DNA of 29,345 nt, from assembly GCA_035691285.1 (NCBI GenBank), contig DASSJI010000263.1, forward strand, positions 1 to 29,345, read 5' to 3'. This DNA comes from DATFEN01 sp035691285 (GTDB taxonomy: Bacteria > Acidobacteriota > Vicinamibacteria > Fen-336). The position numbers were made by a program, and so were the translations under genes. The notes under the pieces were generated by a model that made no database searches, was not told the origin of the DNA, and saw only the letters and a list, made by a program, of their open reading frames with translations. This document shows, one piece after another, positions 1-6,667 of the stretch; the stretch's first letter is position 1, and the number at the start of each line of letters is the position of its first letter.

Positions 1-1085
1 GCCTTCGGGTTCAGGAAGCGCTGGTAGATGTCCCGGGCCAGGTTCGTGGACGGGATCATGAGGAAGGTGTTCGCGGTCGAGAAGATGATCGCCATCCCCG
101 CGCCGAGCAGCAGGCAGCCCGCGATCACCGGCAGGTCGTGCCGCGCGAGGTACAGGATGATCGTCTCCGTGGTCGGGACGTCGATGCTGCCATCGGCGGC
201 GCGGAACGGCGCGAGGTTCCAGTACTTGCCCGCGCCGATCACGGCGAGGAGCGCCAGGGACGTCTCGATGATCACGACGCCCACCACCATCCCGAGCACC
301 GCGCGGCGCGCGGCGTGCTCGTCCTTCGCCGCGAAGAACTTCTGGTACATGCTGCTCTCGCCGAGCAGCAGGAAGAAGGTCGGGAAGAAAACCCCGAACG
401 CCCACAGGGGGCCGTGGGCGCCGAACACGGCGAAGTGGGTCTCGGGCACGGTGGCCGTCACCTGGCCGATGCCGCCGACCGCAGCCAGGGTCAGGGGCAG
501 GGCCAGCAGCACGCCGACGATCATGAGGATGCCGTTGAAGATGTCCACCGAGACGATGGAGACCATGCCGGCCAGCAGCGTGAAGACCACGACGGCGATG
601 CAGGCGACGAGGCGCCCGGTCTCCACCGGGATCGGATCCATCCCGGGGATCTCCTGGGTCGCCAGGTTCAGGAGCCGGCCCGCGCCGCGGAACTGGTAGC
701 CGGTGATCGCCATGTAGGCGACGATCACCGTGAGCGTGCCGAGCACGCGGGCGGCGGGCGTGTAGCGCTTCTCCAGGATGTCCGCCACGGTGTACTGCGC
801 GATGCGCCGCACGCGGTGGGCGAGGAAGTAGACGATCACGATGCCGACCCAGGCGCCCGCGCTCATCCACAGGTCGCCGATGCCCTCGCGGAACGCCAGG
901 CCCGCGCCGCCGAACAGGCTCCCCGAGCCGATCCAGGTGCAGATCAGCGTGCCCACCAGGTACCAGGTGGGCACGCTGCGGCCGGCCACCATGAAGTCGT
1001 CCTGGGTCTTCGTGGTGCGGCTCTTCCAGATGCTCACGCCCATGAGGACCGCGAAGTAGGCGACGATCGTCGCGAAGAAGAGCAT
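1..1085 (-). CDS. Sodium:solute symporter (SSS family), 3' end beyond window
   Basis: A 361-codon open frame starts at ATG 1085 and is still open at base 1, so the C-terminus is missing. The translation begins with a hydrophobic segment (MLFFATIVAYFAVLMGVSI), then KSRTTKTQDDFMVAGRSVP, the loop typical of the SSS/SLC5 family, followed by WYLVGTLICTWIGSGSLFGG, which resembles the TM2 region of these transporters. Roughly nine hydrophobic segments follow, among them one containing GESSMYQKFFAAKDEHAARR. Family members couple sodium entry to uptake of sugars, amino acids, nucleobases or organic acids at the inner membrane; the substrate cannot be told from this fragment. The gene diverges from a secreted glycosidase-like gene with only 31 bases between the two chosen starts, which suggests, but does not prove, a sugar substrate. 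Confidence 0.88.
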   Translation of the reverse strand, partial: MLFFATIVAYFAVLMGVSIWKSRTTKTQDDFMVAGRSVPTWYLVGTLICTWIGSGSLFGGAGLAFREGIGDLWMSAGAWVGIVIVYFLAHRVRRIAQYTVADILEKRYTPAARVLGTLTVIVAYMAITGYQFRGAGRLLNLATQEIPGMDPIPVETGRLVACIAVVVFTLLAGMVSIVSVDIFNGILMIVGVLLALPLTLAAVGGIGQVTATVPETHFAVFGAHGPLWAFGVFFPTFFLLLGESSMYQKFFAAKDEHAARRAVLGMVVGVVIIETSLALLAVIGAGKYWNLAPFRAADGSIDVPTTETIILYLARHDLPVIAGCLLLGAGMAIIFSTANTFLMIPSTNLARDIYQRFLNPK

Positions 1086-1116
1086 GGGCGCCCTCGCTGT
1101 GGTACAAGCCCGGCCG

Positions 1117-2802
1117 ATGCGCGGGGGAAGATACCACGCGGCCCTCTGCCTTTCGCTGCTCTCGGGCCTGGCGCTCGCGGAGCCCCGCTTCCAGACCGGC
1201 GATCGGGCGACAGACGCCCTCCAGGAGCTGCTCGCACCGGCCCTCGAGGCGAACCGGAAGTCCCTCCTGGGCGCGACGGGACGCGTCGAGGCCTTCGGCG
1301 CCGGCGACGCCTACCCGCAGATCTGGCTCCGCGACAGCGCCACGCTCGTGCCTCTCGCCCGCTGGGGCTACACCAGGGACGTGCTCGCCTCGTGGATCGA
1401 GGAGCATCTCGCCCACCAGCAGCCCGACGGCTCGCTCCACGACTGGATCGCGGCGGGTCCCGCCGCGGGCTTCCGGGAGTGGGCGCCCCGCGCGCGGGAG
1501 GTGTTCTCCAGCGGGGCGACGGTGATCTGCGCCGACAAGAACACGACCGAGGCCGACCAGGAGGCGAGCGCGATCGACGCCGCGTGGCAGGTGTGGCGGC
1601 TCACCGGCGACGACCCGTGGCTGCGCAAGAGGGTCGGCGGGCGACGGCTCTTCGATCGGCTGCACGACGCGCTGCAGTTCGTCGTGCGCAGCCGGCAGGA
1701 CCGGGGCACCGGCCTCGTCGCCAACGCCCTCACCGCCGACTGGGGAGACGTGAGCCCCGTCTATGGCGACCAGCGCGCGATCTACGCCGATGCCCGGACG
1801 CCCCTCGTCGTGGGGCTGTACACGAACGCGCTGGCCGCGCGGGCCGCGGGCCAGCTCGCGGAGATGGCGACGAGCGTGGACGACGCCGTCCGATCGGCGT
1901 ACTGGAGGACGCGAGGGGCGGCGCTGCGCGCGGCGATCCAGCGCCATCTCTGGCAGGAGGCGCGCGGCTACTTTCGCATGCACCTGCCCCTGCCGCCGCG
2001 GCCGGGCCCCGACGGGGGGGCGTACGCCTGGCCCCTGGCCGAGGCGCTCCAGGACGACGGCGCACGCTTCGCCCTGGGCGGGAACGCGATCGCGATCCTC
2101 GCGGGCGTCGCGGACGCGGCGCAGTCGCGGCGTATCCTCGCCGCGGCCGAGGCGAGTCGCGAGGCCGCCCGCCTCCCTTCCGTGGGCGCCGTGCTCCTGC
2201 CGCCCTTTCCGAGGGGCGCGTTCCTGCACCCGGCCCTGCGCGAGCCCTGGAGTTACCAGAACGGCGGCGCGTGGGACTGGTTCGCCGGCCGCCTCGTCCT
2301 GGCCGAGTTCCTCGCCGGTCGCTCCCGGCTGGCCCGCGCGCACCTCGCCGCGATCGCCGGCCGCGCGCAGCGGGCGGGCGGGCTCTTCGAGTGGTACACA
2401 CGAGACGGAGCCGGCCAGGGCAGCTCCCGCTACGCGGGAAGCGCCGCGGCCCTGGGCCAGGCGGTGGTCGAGGGGCTCTTCGGCGTCGACCTGCGTCACG
2501 GCCGCCTGGACCTGCGCGTGCGCCTCGACCGCTCGGGCGCGATCCGGCTGCGCGAGCCCGCCACGAGCAGCGCGATCGACCTGCGCTGCCAGGTGGATCC
2601 GCGACGCCTCGTCCTGGAGCTCGAGACGAACGTGGCCGTGGGCCAGGCGGCGATCCTCCTGCCGTCGGGGACGCGCGTCGCCGAGACGCGCATCGGCGGC
2701 TCTCCCGGCGCCTTCGCGACCGAGGCCGTGGGCGAGGACGTGTTCGCGGTCGTCCGCGGCGGCCAGGGCCCGTTGCGCATCGACGTCCTGCTCGAGCGTT
2801 GA
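1117..2802 (+). CDS. Secreted six-hairpin glycosidase-like protein
   Basis: The 561-residue product has an apparent signal peptide (MRGGRYHAALCLSLLSGLALA, cleavage before EPRFQ). I chose ATG 1117 for that reason; an in-frame ATG at 1084 would add 11 residues and overlap the divergent transporter start. The mature protein has features of (alpha/alpha)6-barrel glycosidases such as amylo-alpha-1,6-glucosidase and GH63/GH37-like enzymes: AYPQIWLRDSATLVPLARW at about 65-83, with an acidic residue at D73, then LYTNALAAR and YQNGGAWDWFAGR. The last 110 residues look like a beta-rich accessory domain. It probably cleaves an alpha-linked oligosaccharide in the periplasm or outside the cell. The exact GH family and substrate are not assignable by eye. 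Confidence 0.68.
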   Translation: MRGGRYHAALCLSLLSGLALAEPRFQTGDRATDALQELLAPALEANRKSLLGATGRVEAFGAGDAYPQIWLRDSATLVPLARWGYTRDVLASWIEEHLAHQQPDGSLHDWIAAGPAAGFREWAPRAREVFSSGATVICADKNTTEADQEASAIDAAWQVWRLTGDDPWLRKRVGGRRLFDRLHDALQFVVRSRQDRGTGLVANALTADWGDVSPVYGDQRAIYADARTPLVVGLYTNALAARAAGQLAEMATSVDDAVRSAYWRTRGAALRAAIQRHLWQEARGYFRMHLPLPPRPGPDGGAYAWPLAEALQDDGARFALGGNAIAILAGVADAAQSRRILAAAEASREAARLPSVGAVLLPPFPRGAFLHPALREPWSYQNGGAWDWFAGRLVLAEFLAGRSRLARAHLAAIAGRAQRAGGLFEWYTRDGAGQGSSRYAGSAAALGQAVVEGLFGVDLRHGRLDLRVRLDRSGAIRLREPATSSAIDLRCQVDPRRLVLELETNVAVGQAAILLPSGTRVAETRIGGSPGAFATEAVGEDVFAVVRGGQGPLRIDVLLER

Positions 2803-2811
2803 GCGATGCGT

Positions 2812-2826
2812 CGAGCCGGAGGCTCG
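2812..2826 (+). other. Small GC-rich hairpin behind the glycosidase gene
   Basis: CGAGCC and GGCTCG form perfect 6-base arms around a GGA loop, ten bases after the glycosidase stop codon. No T-run follows, so this is at best a weak terminator or an mRNA 3'-end stabiliser. Confidence 0.3.
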
Positions 2827-2867
2827 GTGATACGCTTCCGCGATCGGGGGCGTGTTGACAGCCCACC

Positions 2868-2875
2868 GGAGGAGG
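2868..2875 (+). promoter_or_regulatory. Ribosome binding site that fixes the start at GTG 2882
   Basis: GGAGGAGG lies 6 bases before GTG 2882. An in-frame GTG at 2852 lies upstream of this site and would place the Shine-Dalgarno sequence inside the coding region, so 2882 is preferred. Confidence 0.7.
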
Positions 2876-2881
2876 CGAGCC

Positions 2882-3442
2882 GTGGGCAGGTGCAGAACGG
2901 CTGTTCGCAACGGCGTGACCATCCTGCTCGGGCTCCTGGTCGGCGTTCCAGCCCCGGGGGCGTCCCAGCAGTCCAAGCCCCCGGCGCCCTTCAAGAGCGT
3001 CTACGGGAAGCTGCAAAGCGTCGACAGGAGCCGGAACGGCGTCGTCATGATCTCGGACTCCGGAGAGCGTCTCGCCTGGCAGTTCGAGCCGCCCGTCATC
3101 GGCGAGCTCCTGCGCTTCAAGCCCGGCGATCCCATGATCGTCATCTATCGCCAGACCTCGCCCAACGAGAAGCGGGTCACGGCTCTGGCCTTCCCCGGCT
3201 CCGCCACGACCCCCGTCTACGTGAACATGACCGGTGAACGGGTCGTGCTGCGCAGCGGCCCAAAGGTCGGCGGGGCGTGCGGCCAGGCCGAAGGGGCTTC
3301 CGTGAGGGAATCGGAGATCCCCGTCGGAGGTCTGGCCGAGACCGGCGAGGAGTGCTGGTGCTGCGCGGCGGCAGGCGATGCCTGCAATCCGGGGAACGAG
3401 ACCGGCCTGGGCCGAGCCTTCCTGGTCCGGTGCTTCAAGTAG
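2882..3442 (+). CDS. Exported small Cys-rich hypothetical protein
   Basis: The product has 186 residues, starting at GTG 2882 behind a strong ribosome binding site. The N-terminus is a signal peptide: basic GRCRTAVRNG, a hydrophobic core VTILLGLLVGVPA, then GASQQS. The central part (about 30-110) looks like a small beta fold with alternating hydrophobic residues (KSVYGKLQSVDRSRNGVVM, FKPGDPMIVIYRQ). The C-terminal 60 residues hold seven Cys, including ACGQ, ECWCCAAAGDAC and RCF, suggesting disulfides outside the cytoplasm. I do not recognise a family. It ends 17 bases before the MoaD-like gene on the same strand and may share its transcript. Confidence 0.7.
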   Translation: MGRCRTAVRNGVTILLGLLVGVPAPGASQQSKPPAPFKSVYGKLQSVDRSRNGVVMISDSGERLAWQFEPPVIGELLRFKPGDPMIVIYRQTSPNEKRVTALAFPGSATTPVYVNMTGERVVLRSGPKVGGACGQAEGASVRESEIPVGGLAETGEECWCCAAAGDACNPGNETGLGRAFLVRCFK

Positions 3443-3459
3443 CCCGAGAGCCGCGGCGC

Positions 3460-3750
3460 ATGGAGTTCCCGACGACCGCAGTGACGATCCACGTTCCGGG
3501 AGTGCTGCGGGCAGAATGCGACGGGGCCTCGAGGCTGTCGGTCGAGGCCTCGAGCGTGCGCGGGGCGCTTCAGCGGCTCGAAGCGCGGCACCCCCGGCTC
3601 TACCGCTCCGTGTGCGACGAGACCGGCGCCGTCCGCCGTCACGTGAACCTGTTCGTGAACACGGTCCACGTGCGCGACCGCGCGGGCCTCGATACCCCGC
3701 TCGGACCGGGAGACGTGGTGTTCATCCTTCCCGCCGTGTCAGGAGGCTAG
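3460..3750 (+). CDS. MoaD/ThiS-like ubiquitin-fold protein
   Basis: The product has 96 residues, starting at ATG 3460. Beta-grasp features of the MoaD/ThiS family are visible: VTIHVPGVLRAEC at the start, a helix SSVRGALQRLEARHPRLYRSV, then HVNLFVNTVHV, the turn LDTPLGPGDVVFILPAVSGG and a terminal Gly-Gly. In the family that tail is adenylated by an E1-like enzyme and carries sulfur for molybdopterin, thiamine or other thiolations, or forms conjugates in archaeal SAMPs. No E1-like, MoaE or ThiG gene is in the window, so the partner is unknown. The next gene starts 2 bases after this stop, with its ribosome binding site AGGAGG overlapping the GG codons. Adjacent MoaD-like and BNR-repeat genes are, from memory, seen in other genomes, but their joint role is not established. 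Confidence 0.85.
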   Translation: MEFPTTAVTIHVPGVLRAECDGASRLSVEASSVRGALQRLEARHPRLYRSVCDETGAVRRHVNLFVNTVHVRDRAGLDTPLGPGDVVFILPAVSGG

Positions 3751-3752
3751 CG

Positions 3753-4865
3753 ATGTCCGAGCGCGTGATCGTTTGCGTCGGGACCAGGAAGGGCGTCTTC
3801 GTCGCCGAGGCGTCGCAGGCGCGGGGCCGCTTCGCGCTCCGTGGGCCCTTCGGGCAGGGCGTCGCCGTCTACGCGGCGCTCATCGATCGGCGCGGCACGC
3901 CGCGCCTCTACGCATCGAGCTGCAACCCGTTCTTCGGCATGAAGGTCCTGCGCTCGACCGACCTCGGCAAGACCTTCAAGGAGACGAAGTCGTCCCCGGC
4001 GTTTCCGAAGGACGACGGGCGCGCCCTCGCCAACATCTGGTCCCTCGAGGCGGGGCGGGACAAGAAGGACCTCTGGTGCGGCGTCGAGCCCGCCGCCCTC
4101 TTCCGGAGCGCCGACGGCGGAGACTCCTGGGAGATGGTGGACGGGCTCAGCAACCACGCTCACGCCCGCAAGTGGCAGCCCGGGGCCGGTGGGCTCTGCC
4201 TGCATACGATCCGCCTGGACGGAGACCGGGTCCATGTCGGGATCTCCACCGGCGGGCACTACCTGAGCGAGGACGGTGGGAGGACCTTCACCGCGTCCAA
4301 CAGCGGCGTCGGCGCCGGCTTCCAGCCGGATGCCTATCCCGAGTTCGGCCAGTGCGTGCACAAGATCGCGCGCCACAAGGACGCGCCGGGGCGGCTCTAC
4401 ATGCAGAACCACGGCGGCTGGGCCAACTGGACCGGCCCGGGCGGTCCCCGGCCGGACATCGGCGTGCTGCGCAGCGACGACTACGGCAAGACCTGGCGCT
4501 CGATCGCCAAGGGCCTGCCGTCGGATTTCGGCTTCCCGATCGTCGTCCATCCCCACGACCCCGACACCGTCTACGTCCTGCCCCTCGTGCCCGAGACCCG
4601 CACCTGCCCCGGCGGCGCGCCCGCGGTCTGGCGCAGCGAGGACGGGGGCTCGTCCTGGAAGCGTCTCGCCCGCGGCTTCCCCAGGAGGGAGAGCTTCTTC
4701 ACGGTGCAGCGCGACGCCATGGACATCGACGAGCTGAAGTCGCCGGCGCTCTACTTCGGGACGACGACGGGGCAGCTCTGGATCGGGCGGGACGGGGGCG
4801 AGGAGTGGAGCTGCCTCTTCGACTCGCTGCCGCCGATCCACTGCGTCAAGGTCGCCGTGGTGTGA
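3753..4865 (+). CDS. BNR/Asp-box beta-propeller protein (sialidase-like fold)
   Basis: The 370-residue product starts at ATG 3753, 6 bases after AGGAGG. It has six Asp-box type repeats: STDLGKTF (68-75), SADGGDSW (119-126), SEDGGRTF (172-179), SDDYGKTW (241-248), SEDGGSSW (295-302) and a degenerate GRDGGEEW (345-352). This indicates a six-bladed propeller of the BNR/sortilin/sialidase-fold group. There is no signal peptide, and the start MSERVIVCVGTRKGVFVAE goes straight into the first blade, so it is probably cytoplasmic. The arginine triad of true sialidases cannot be assigned, so enzymatic sialidase activity should not be assumed. The conserved-looking Cys and His residues (C57, H135, H137, C149, H151) could be functional. 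It is coupled to the MoaD-like gene upstream and shares a GTGA stop/start overlap with the kinase fusion downstream. Confidence 0.82.
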   Translation: MSERVIVCVGTRKGVFVAEASQARGRFALRGPFGQGVAVYAALIDRRGTPRLYASSCNPFFGMKVLRSTDLGKTFKETKSSPAFPKDDGRALANIWSLEAGRDKKDLWCGVEPAALFRSADGGDSWEMVDGLSNHAHARKWQPGAGGLCLHTIRLDGDRVHVGISTGGHYLSEDGGRTFTASNSGVGAGFQPDAYPEFGQCVHKIARHKDAPGRLYMQNHGGWANWTGPGGPRPDIGVLRSDDYGKTWRSIAKGLPSDFGFPIVVHPHDPDTVYVLPLVPETRTCPGGAPAVWRSEDGGSSWKRLARGFPRRESFFTVQRDAMDIDELKSPALYFGTTTGQLWIGRDGGEEWSCLFDSLPPIHCVKVAVV

Positions 4866-6658
4866 GCCGGCCCCGGGCGCCCCGCCTGCTCGTGGTCGGC
4901 GGCGCGTCCCTCGACGTGCTCCACTTCCGCGGCCGTACCGTTCGCTCGCCGGGCGGCGCCGGCCTCTACACGGCGCTGGCGGCCGCCCGTGCCGGCGCCC
5001 GCGTGACGATGTACGCGCCGCTCCCGCGGCCCATGCCCGATGCGTTGCGGCCCGCGGCGGAGCGCGTCGAGTGGATCGGTCCCGAGGTGCGAGCGGAGGA
5101 GCTGCCGTCCTTCGAGATCGCGCACCGAGGCGGCGGACGGACCGAGATGATCCAGGCGCTGCCGGGTGTCGAGCCGCTGCTCGCCCCGGAAGCCCTGCCG
5201 AACGACGCCCTCGACGTGGACTGGGCGTGCTGCATACCCTTGCTCGACTCCGCGCGCCAGCTCGAGTTCGTCCGCTTCCTCAAGGCGCGGGGACGGCGCG
5301 TCGCGTGCGGGACCTACCACGCCGCCACCCGGCAGGACCGCGGGCGCGTGCAGGCGCTCCTCGCCGAGGCGGACGCCTTCTTCTGCAACGAGCGGGAGGC
5401 GTCCGAGATCTTCGGCGATCCTCGTTCCGCCGAGGCGCGCCCGGGCCAGCTCCTGTTCGTGACGTTCGGGGAACGCGGCGCCCTCGTCGCGCAGGGCTCG
5501 CACCGCACGGAGGTCGCCGGCGTCGAGATCGACGAGCTGGACCCCACCGGGGCGGGCGATGCCTTCTGCGGCACGGCGCTCTCCCTGCTCGCCCGGGGCG
5601 CCCATCCGGTCGAGGCCGCGCGCGGGGCCGCGGCCGCGGCCGCGGAGATGGTGACGGCGCCGGGCCCCGAGGCGCTGCTGCGCCCGTCGTCGCCCGCCGG
5701 GCCGCCCCGCGACGGACGCGTCGCCGTCGATCGGGAGCAGGTCGAGCGTGTGGCGAGGCTCGTCAGCCAGGCCGACGTGGCCGAGTTCGATTTCGTCGGC
5801 GCGCAGTTTCCCGAAGCAGGCGCCGCCCACGCCCTCGATTTCTTCTTCGCCGCGACGCTGCAGCAGTTCGGGTTCTGGACCGAGTCGGCCGGCGGCTACC
5901 ACGCCCCGATGGTCGCCCCGATCGGCGGCCGCTCGCTGAAGGGCAGCGACTACCTGTGGGCCGCATACCGGCGCTGGATGGAGGTGGACCCGTCCGGCCT
6001 CGCGCCCGCGGGCCAGGCGCGCCTCGGAGCCGACGCGTTCCGGGCGCGGCTCCGATCGGACGCGGCAGAGGATCCACTGCCGGCCTCGGACCTGCACCTC
6101 GAGCAGGCGCGCGCGTACGGCCGCGACATGCTGGCGCTGGGCCTTACCCCGGCCGGGATCGTCGACGCGGCCAACGCTTCGCCCCGGCCGCTGCTGTCGC
6201 TCCTCGAGCGCCTCGACCACGTCGGCGGATACAAGGAGGACCCGCTCCGCAAGAAATCGGCCCTGCTGGCCGTGATCCTCCAGCAGCGGCCCGAGCGCTT
6301 CTTGCGCAGCACGCCCGGCGAGATGGCTCCGCCCATCGTCGACTACCACGTGCAGCGGAGCTGTCTGCGCACGGGCCTCGTCGGGTTGCGCGACGAAGGC
6401 CTGCGACGGCGCCTCGTGTCGCGGCGGACGCTCGACGCGCGGGACGAGGACGCGGTGCGGCGCGCGTGCGCCGCGGCGGTCGAAGAGCTTCAGCGCCTGT
6501 CGGGCCGCTCGATGGGCGCCGTCGACTACCTGCTCTTCATGGCGCGCGAGCGCTGCCCCGAGACGGCCGAGCCGGAGTGCGCCCGCTGCGTCCTCGACCC
6601 GGCGTGCGCCCACGACAAGCCCCTGTTCCAGCCGGTGCTCCGAACCACGTTCTACTAG
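4862..6658 (+). CDS. PfkB-family kinase fused to Qng1/DUF2419-like N-glycosylase domain with four-Cys motif
   Basis: The product has 598 residues. GTG 4862 overlaps the previous stop (GTGA), and the kinase fold begins at residue 8 (PRLLVVGGASLDVL). Residues 8-275 are a PfkB/ribokinase domain: GGAGLYTALAAARAGA (31-46), NERE (176-179, the NxxE Mg site) and DPTGAGDAFCG (227-237, catalytic base D233). Residues about 290-598 match, from memory, the order of landmarks in human QNG1, the queuosine-5'-phosphate N-glycosylase: FGFW (336-339), LKGSDYLWAAYRRW (359-372), KKSALL (464-469), VDYH (493-496) and a final aromatic pair. Unlike that protein it carries C565-x7-C573-x2-C576-x5-C582, close to the iron-sulfur motif of endonuclease III-like glycosylases. 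Inference: one chain phosphorylates a nucleoside and then cleaves the nucleotide to the free base. A transporter and a phosphorylase follow. The kinase call is firm; the glycosylase call rests on recalled similarity. Confidence 0.82.
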   Translation: MSRPRAPRLLVVGGASLDVLHFRGRTVRSPGGAGLYTALAAARAGARVTMYAPLPRPMPDALRPAAERVEWIGPEVRAEELPSFEIAHRGGGRTEMIQALPGVEPLLAPEALPNDALDVDWACCIPLLDSARQLEFVRFLKARGRRVACGTYHAATRQDRGRVQALLAEADAFFCNEREASEIFGDPRSAEARPGQLLFVTFGERGALVAQGSHRTEVAGVEIDELDPTGAGDAFCGTALSLLARGAHPVEAARGAAAAAAEMVTAPGPEALLRPSSPAGPPRDGRVAVDREQVERVARLVSQADVAEFDFVGAQFPEAGAAHALDFFFAATLQQFGFWTESAGGYHAPMVAPIGGRSLKGSDYLWAAYRRWMEVDPSGLAPAGQARLGADAFRARLRSDAAEDPLPASDLHLEQARAYGRDMLALGLTPAGIVDAANASPRPLLSLLERLDHVGGYKEDPLRKKSALLAVILQQRPERFLRSTPGEMAPPIVDYHVQRSCLRTGLVGLRDEGLRRRLVSRRTLDARDEDAVRRACAAAVEELQRLSGRSMGAVDYLLFMARERCPETAEPECARCVLDPACAHDKPLFQPVLRTTFY

Positions 6659-6667
6659 GAGGTCGCC

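Noticed and set aside
28..699. A 223-codon plus-strand frame at the left edge
   Set aside because: The minus strand encodes a clear SSS transporter over the same bases; the plus frame has no recognisable features.
1086..1116. TACAAG at 1103-1108 as a -10 box for the glycosidase gene
   Set aside because: No acceptable -35 lies at the right distance, and the start would be almost at the ATG.
138..2858. A 906-codon plus-strand open frame
   Set aside because: Its translation is low-complexity Arg/Gly/Ala/His sequence opposite or out of frame with the symporter and glycosidase genes; it is a GC-rich shadow frame.
3753..4865. Naming the BNR protein a sialidase
   Set aside because: Asp boxes define the propeller fold only; there is no signal peptide and no assignable arginine triad.
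4862..6658. Treating the kinase and C-terminal domain as two genes joined by an error
   Set aside because: The frame is continuous, codon use is uniform, and no internal start with a ribosome binding site is evident near residue 285; a true fusion is simpler.
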